DNA of 64,000 nucleotides, from contig NZ_FYDX01000001.1 of the NCBI RefSeq assembly GCF_900187455.1, forward strand, positions 310,001 to 374,000, read 5' to 3'. Numbering within the stretch: the first letter of the stretch is position 1; the number at the start of each line of letters is the position of its first letter. A program made the position numbers and the translations under genes. The notes beneath the pieces were generated by a model, which made no database searches, was not told the DNA's origin, and worked only from the letters and a program-made list of their open reading frames with translations. Shown here one piece after another: positions 62,256 to 64,000 of this stretch. This DNA is from Pseudomonas sp. Irchel 3E13. Its GTDB lineage: Bacteria > Pseudomonadota > Gammaproteobacteria > Pseudomonadales > Pseudomonadaceae.

Positions 62256-62287
62256 GGCTCACCCCACGGCATACGCCAGGGTGAGCC
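62256..62287 (+). terminator. Hairpin after the PixA-like gene
   Basis: GGCTCACCC and GGGTGAGCC form a 9-bp perfect stem with a 14-nt loop, 15 bp after the stop codon. There is no T-run behind it, so termination efficiency is uncertain. Confidence 0.55.
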
Positions 62288-62400
62288 TGATACCAATGTC
62301 TCCCCCACTCCCCGCAACATTTTGTACAAACCCCAGGGCCGATTGTTTATGCTGGCGGGCTCATGCCATGGCGCATCGCCACATCGACAAGTAAACGCCC

Positions 62401-63300
62401 ATGAAAGTATTTATCGTCCTGCTGTTTGCCCTCTCCATCGCCTACGTCCACTTCCGCGGCCGCGTACGGCACAAGATCAGCCGCCAGTTGGGTGACCACT
62501 CCAGCTTCCTCGCGCCGGTCAACGCCTTCCTTTACCTGTTCTCGAAACTGCCGGCCAAGCCCTACCTGCCGACCGAATCCTTCCCGGAGCTCAAGCCGTT
62601 GCAGGACAACTGGCAGGCGATCCGCGAAGAAGCCCTGCAACTGCTGCACGGTGGCGAGATCAAGAGCTCGAAGAACTACGACGACGTCGGCTTCAACTCA
62701 TTCTTCAAGAGCGGCTGGAAGCGCTTTTACCTGAAGTGGTACGGCGAGAGTCACCCCTCGGCGATGAAACTCTGTCCGCGCACCACCGAATTGCTGCAGA
62801 GCATCGGCACGGTCAAGGCCGCCATGTTCGCCACCTTGCCGCCGGGCTCGAAACTTGTACGCCACCGCGACCCGTATGCCGGTTCGTACCGCTACCACCT
62901 GGGGCTGGACACGCCGAACGACGAAGCCTGCTACATCTGCGTCGATGGCGAGAACTACCACTGGCGCGATGGCGAGGCGGTGGTTTTCGACGAAACCTAC
63001 ATCCACTACGCCGCCAACCAGACCGAGCACAACCGGGTGATCCTGTTCTGCGACGTCGAGCGTCCGCTGAAATACCGCTGGGCTACCGCGTTCAACCGCT
63101 GGTTCAGCACCAACGTCATGGCCGCCGCTGCCGCACCGAACGATGCCGGCGACAAGACCGGCGGCATCAACCGCCTGTTCACCCGCATCTACAAAATCCG
63201 CGAACGCGGCAAGGCCCTGAAAAAACGCAACCGCGCGCGGTATTACGCGGAGAAATGGGCGGTGGTGGCGGCGATTGCATTGGTGTTTATCTATATCTGA
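62401..63300 (+). CDS. lpxO: Lipid A 2-hydroxylase (Fe(II)/2-oxoglutarate dioxygenase)
   Basis: A 299-aa membrane-anchored Asp/Asn beta-hydroxylase-fold enzyme of the LpxO type. An N-terminal helix (KVFIVLLFALSIAYVHF) and a C-terminal one (KWAVVAAIALVFIYI) flank the cytoplasmic catalytic domain. Iron ligands are His155-x-Asp157 (VRHRDPYAGSYRYHLGL) and His202 (DETYIHYAANQT), with the oxoglutarate-binding Arg in HNRVILFCDVERP. It adds a 2-hydroxyl to the secondary laurate of lipid A using O2 and 2-oxoglutarate, which in Pseudomonas and Salmonella affects membrane permeability and host recognition. It is transcribed alone. Confidence 0.92.
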   Translation: MKVFIVLLFALSIAYVHFRGRVRHKISRQLGDHSSFLAPVNAFLYLFSKLPAKPYLPTESFPELKPLQDNWQAIREEALQLLHGGEIKSSKNYDDVGFNSFFKSGWKRFYLKWYGESHPSAMKLCPRTTELLQSIGTVKAAMFATLPPGSKLVRHRDPYAGSYRYHLGLDTPNDEACYICVDGENYHWRDGEAVVFDETYIHYAANQTEHNRVILFCDVERPLKYRWATAFNRWFSTNVMAAAAAPNDAGDKTGGINRLFTRIYKIRERGKALKKRNRARYYAEKWAVVAAIALVFIYI

Positions 63301-63306
63301 TCTGCC

Positions 63307-63339
63307 ACTGCAGGAGCCGGCCAGACGGCTCCTGCACTG
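63307..63339. terminator. Bidirectional hairpin between lpxO and the XRE gene
   Basis: CACTGCAGGAGCC pairs with GGCTCCTGCACTG (one mismatch, 13-bp stem) across 8 nt between two convergent genes, 6 bp after the lpxO stop and just before the XRE stop at 63344. No strong T-run on either strand. Confidence 0.65.
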
Positions 63340-63343
63340 TCCG

Positions 63344-63898
63344 CTACTTCATGATGGTCAAAACGATCCGCACATCCTCATCCCCGACATTGCGGAACCA
63401 GTGCTCGCAATCCACCCGCACCGTCGCGGTATCCCCGGCCCGCAACTCGATCACCTGATCCCCGGCATTCACTTCCAGCGTTCCCGAGAGAATGTGGAAA
63501 ATCTCCCGCCCGCCGCTCCTGTGCGGGGCAAACCGCGCCGATGACGCCCCTGGCGGCACGGTGTACGACAGCAACTCCAGGTCCGCACTCGGCCGTGCCA
63601 GCGCCAGCCTGACAATCCCCGTCGCCTCATCGACAAAGCGCAGGTTCTCGCCCGCCCGAGTGACTTCGGCATAGTCCTGCTCGATCAACTCCGACAGATC
63701 GCAACCCAACCCCCGCGCAATCGCCAGCGCATTGCGCAGGCTCGGGCTCAGCATCCCTCGCTCTACCCGCGACAGCGCCGCCGCCGATACGCCGCTGCTC
63801 TGCGCCAACTGATCCAGGGTGACGCCCAACTGCAGCCGCCGCTGGCGCACCGCCGCGCCAAATTGCCCCTGCTCCGCCTGTTCGCTGTTGTCTTTCAT
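63344..63898 (-). CDS. XRE-family regulator with C-terminal cupin domain
   Basis: A 184-aa regulator. The helix-turn-helix is at about residues 14-68 (RRLQLGVTLDQLAQSSGVSA, ALSRVERGMLSPSLRNALAI). A cupin_2 sensor follows at about 105-180 (HRSGGREIFHILSGTLEVNA, then CEHWFRNVGDEDVRIVL). This domain order is typical of PuuR/SutR-like regulators of small-molecule transport or catabolism. It is divergent from the gene starting at 63975, with four clustered half-sites between, so it probably represses that gene and itself. Confidence 0.9.
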   Translation of the reverse strand: MKDNSEQAEQGQFGAAVRQRRLQLGVTLDQLAQSSGVSAAALSRVERGMLSPSLRNALAIARGLGCDLSELIEQDYAEVTRAGENLRFVDEATGIVRLALARPSADLELLSYTVPPGASSARFAPHRSGGREIFHILSGTLEVNAGDQVIELRAGDTATVRVDCEHWFRNVGDEDVRIVLTIMK

Positions 63899-63916
63899 CC
63901 TGAGCCTTTTTTAGTC

Positions 63917-63959
63917 TTGCGATTTTACCGTTACGCAAATAATAATTGCGCATACGCAA
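63917..63959. promoter_or_regulatory. Clustered TTGCG/CGCAA half-sites, likely XRE operator
   Basis: Four 5-bp half-sites alternate in orientation: TTGCG 63917, CGCAA 63934, TTGCG 63946, CGCAA 63955. The middle pair forms CGCAA-N7-TTGCG and the last pair TTGCG-N4-CGCAA. They cover the AT-rich divergent promoter region between the XRE-cupin gene and the gene at 63975, as expected for its operator. Confidence 0.5.
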
Positions 63960-63974
63960 ACGTCGAGTGTCGAA

Positions 63975-64000
63975 ATGAACGCCTTTCTCGCAGCCTCCCC
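63975..64000 (+). CDS. Start of a divergent gene, cut by the window end
   Basis: ATG at 63975 followed by codons reading MNAFLAAS up to the window edge. No function can be assigned from eight residues. Its placement directly beyond the operator-like repeats of the XRE-cupin gene suggests it is the regulated target, commonly a transporter. The ribosome-binding site is weak (GAG at about -10). Confidence 0.4.

Noticed and set aside
62310..62365. A sigma-70 promoter for lpxO (TTGTAC with TTATGC)
   Set aside because: The spacing would be about 19 bp and both hexamers are weak; not reliable enough to list.

Overview
The window reads as chromosomal DNA of a Pseudomonas from the fluorescens lineage. 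It is GC-rich with strong GC3 coding bias, and its intergenic REP palindromes have the TGTAGGAGCGAGCTTGCTCGCGA form typical of that group. Characteristic genes include lpxO, polB, a DpkA-type reductase, AzlCD and an insecticidal toxin complex (Tc) locus. No rRNA, tRNA, CRISPR array, prophage or insertion-sequence transposase was recognised.

Layout. (1) 118-6616: an AAA/kinase-like ATPase and two paralogous HNH nucleases, all on the minus strand, enclose a secreted tyrosine-phosphatase autotransporter (+) and an AraC-type regulator (-). (2) 6905-23450: a long plus-strand island encodes a flavoprotein with a 2[4Fe-4S] ferredoxin, an Old Yellow Enzyme, a peroxiredoxin, two LLM-type FMN monooxygenases, a class II aldolase, an orphan Tat-exported binding protein, a TonB receptor and a complete Dpp-type ABC importer. 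Several products have almost no Cys or Met. The mature TonB receptor and LLM1 have neither apart from the start Met, which points to expression under sulfur starvation and scavenging of an organosulfur compound. (3) 23954-26146: a DHA2-type MFS exporter and an SDR. (4) 26167-32623: dpkA divergent from an RpiR regulator, followed by a basic-amino-acid ABC importer and a DadA-like flavoprotein. This is a predicted uptake and catabolic unit for D-lysine or a related basic or cyclic amino acid.

(5) 32682-43059: housekeeping and mixed genes: a DUF4174 protein, DNA polymerase II, an exported unknown, AzlC/AzlD plus AraC, a chemoreceptor, a GNAT, a SleB-type hydrolase and a CAP-domain protein. (6) 43151-60323: a full Tc toxin locus. 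TcB and TcC lie on the plus strand and overlap by 8 bp. They face a TcA split into two overlapping genes on the minus strand. The TcC C-terminus is a variable effector with a candidate Cys-His-Asp triad. The two converging transcription units start from regions sharing an 18-bp identical motif. (7) 60792-64000: a decayed diguanylate cyclase, a PixA/AidA-family inclusion-body protein, lpxO, an XRE-cupin regulator with clustered half-sites, and the first codons of a divergent gene.

Four intergenic regions (12065-12465, 23465-23880, 50319-50635, 60531-60757) carry members of one large nested-palindrome repeat family. Three of them share a core of roughly 110 bp, and one is inverted. The strongest candidates for something new are this composite repeat, the 28-bp element shared by the two sulfur-island promoters, the shared Tc promoter motif and the TcC effector domain. 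All functions are inferred from reading the translated sequence; no database search was run.
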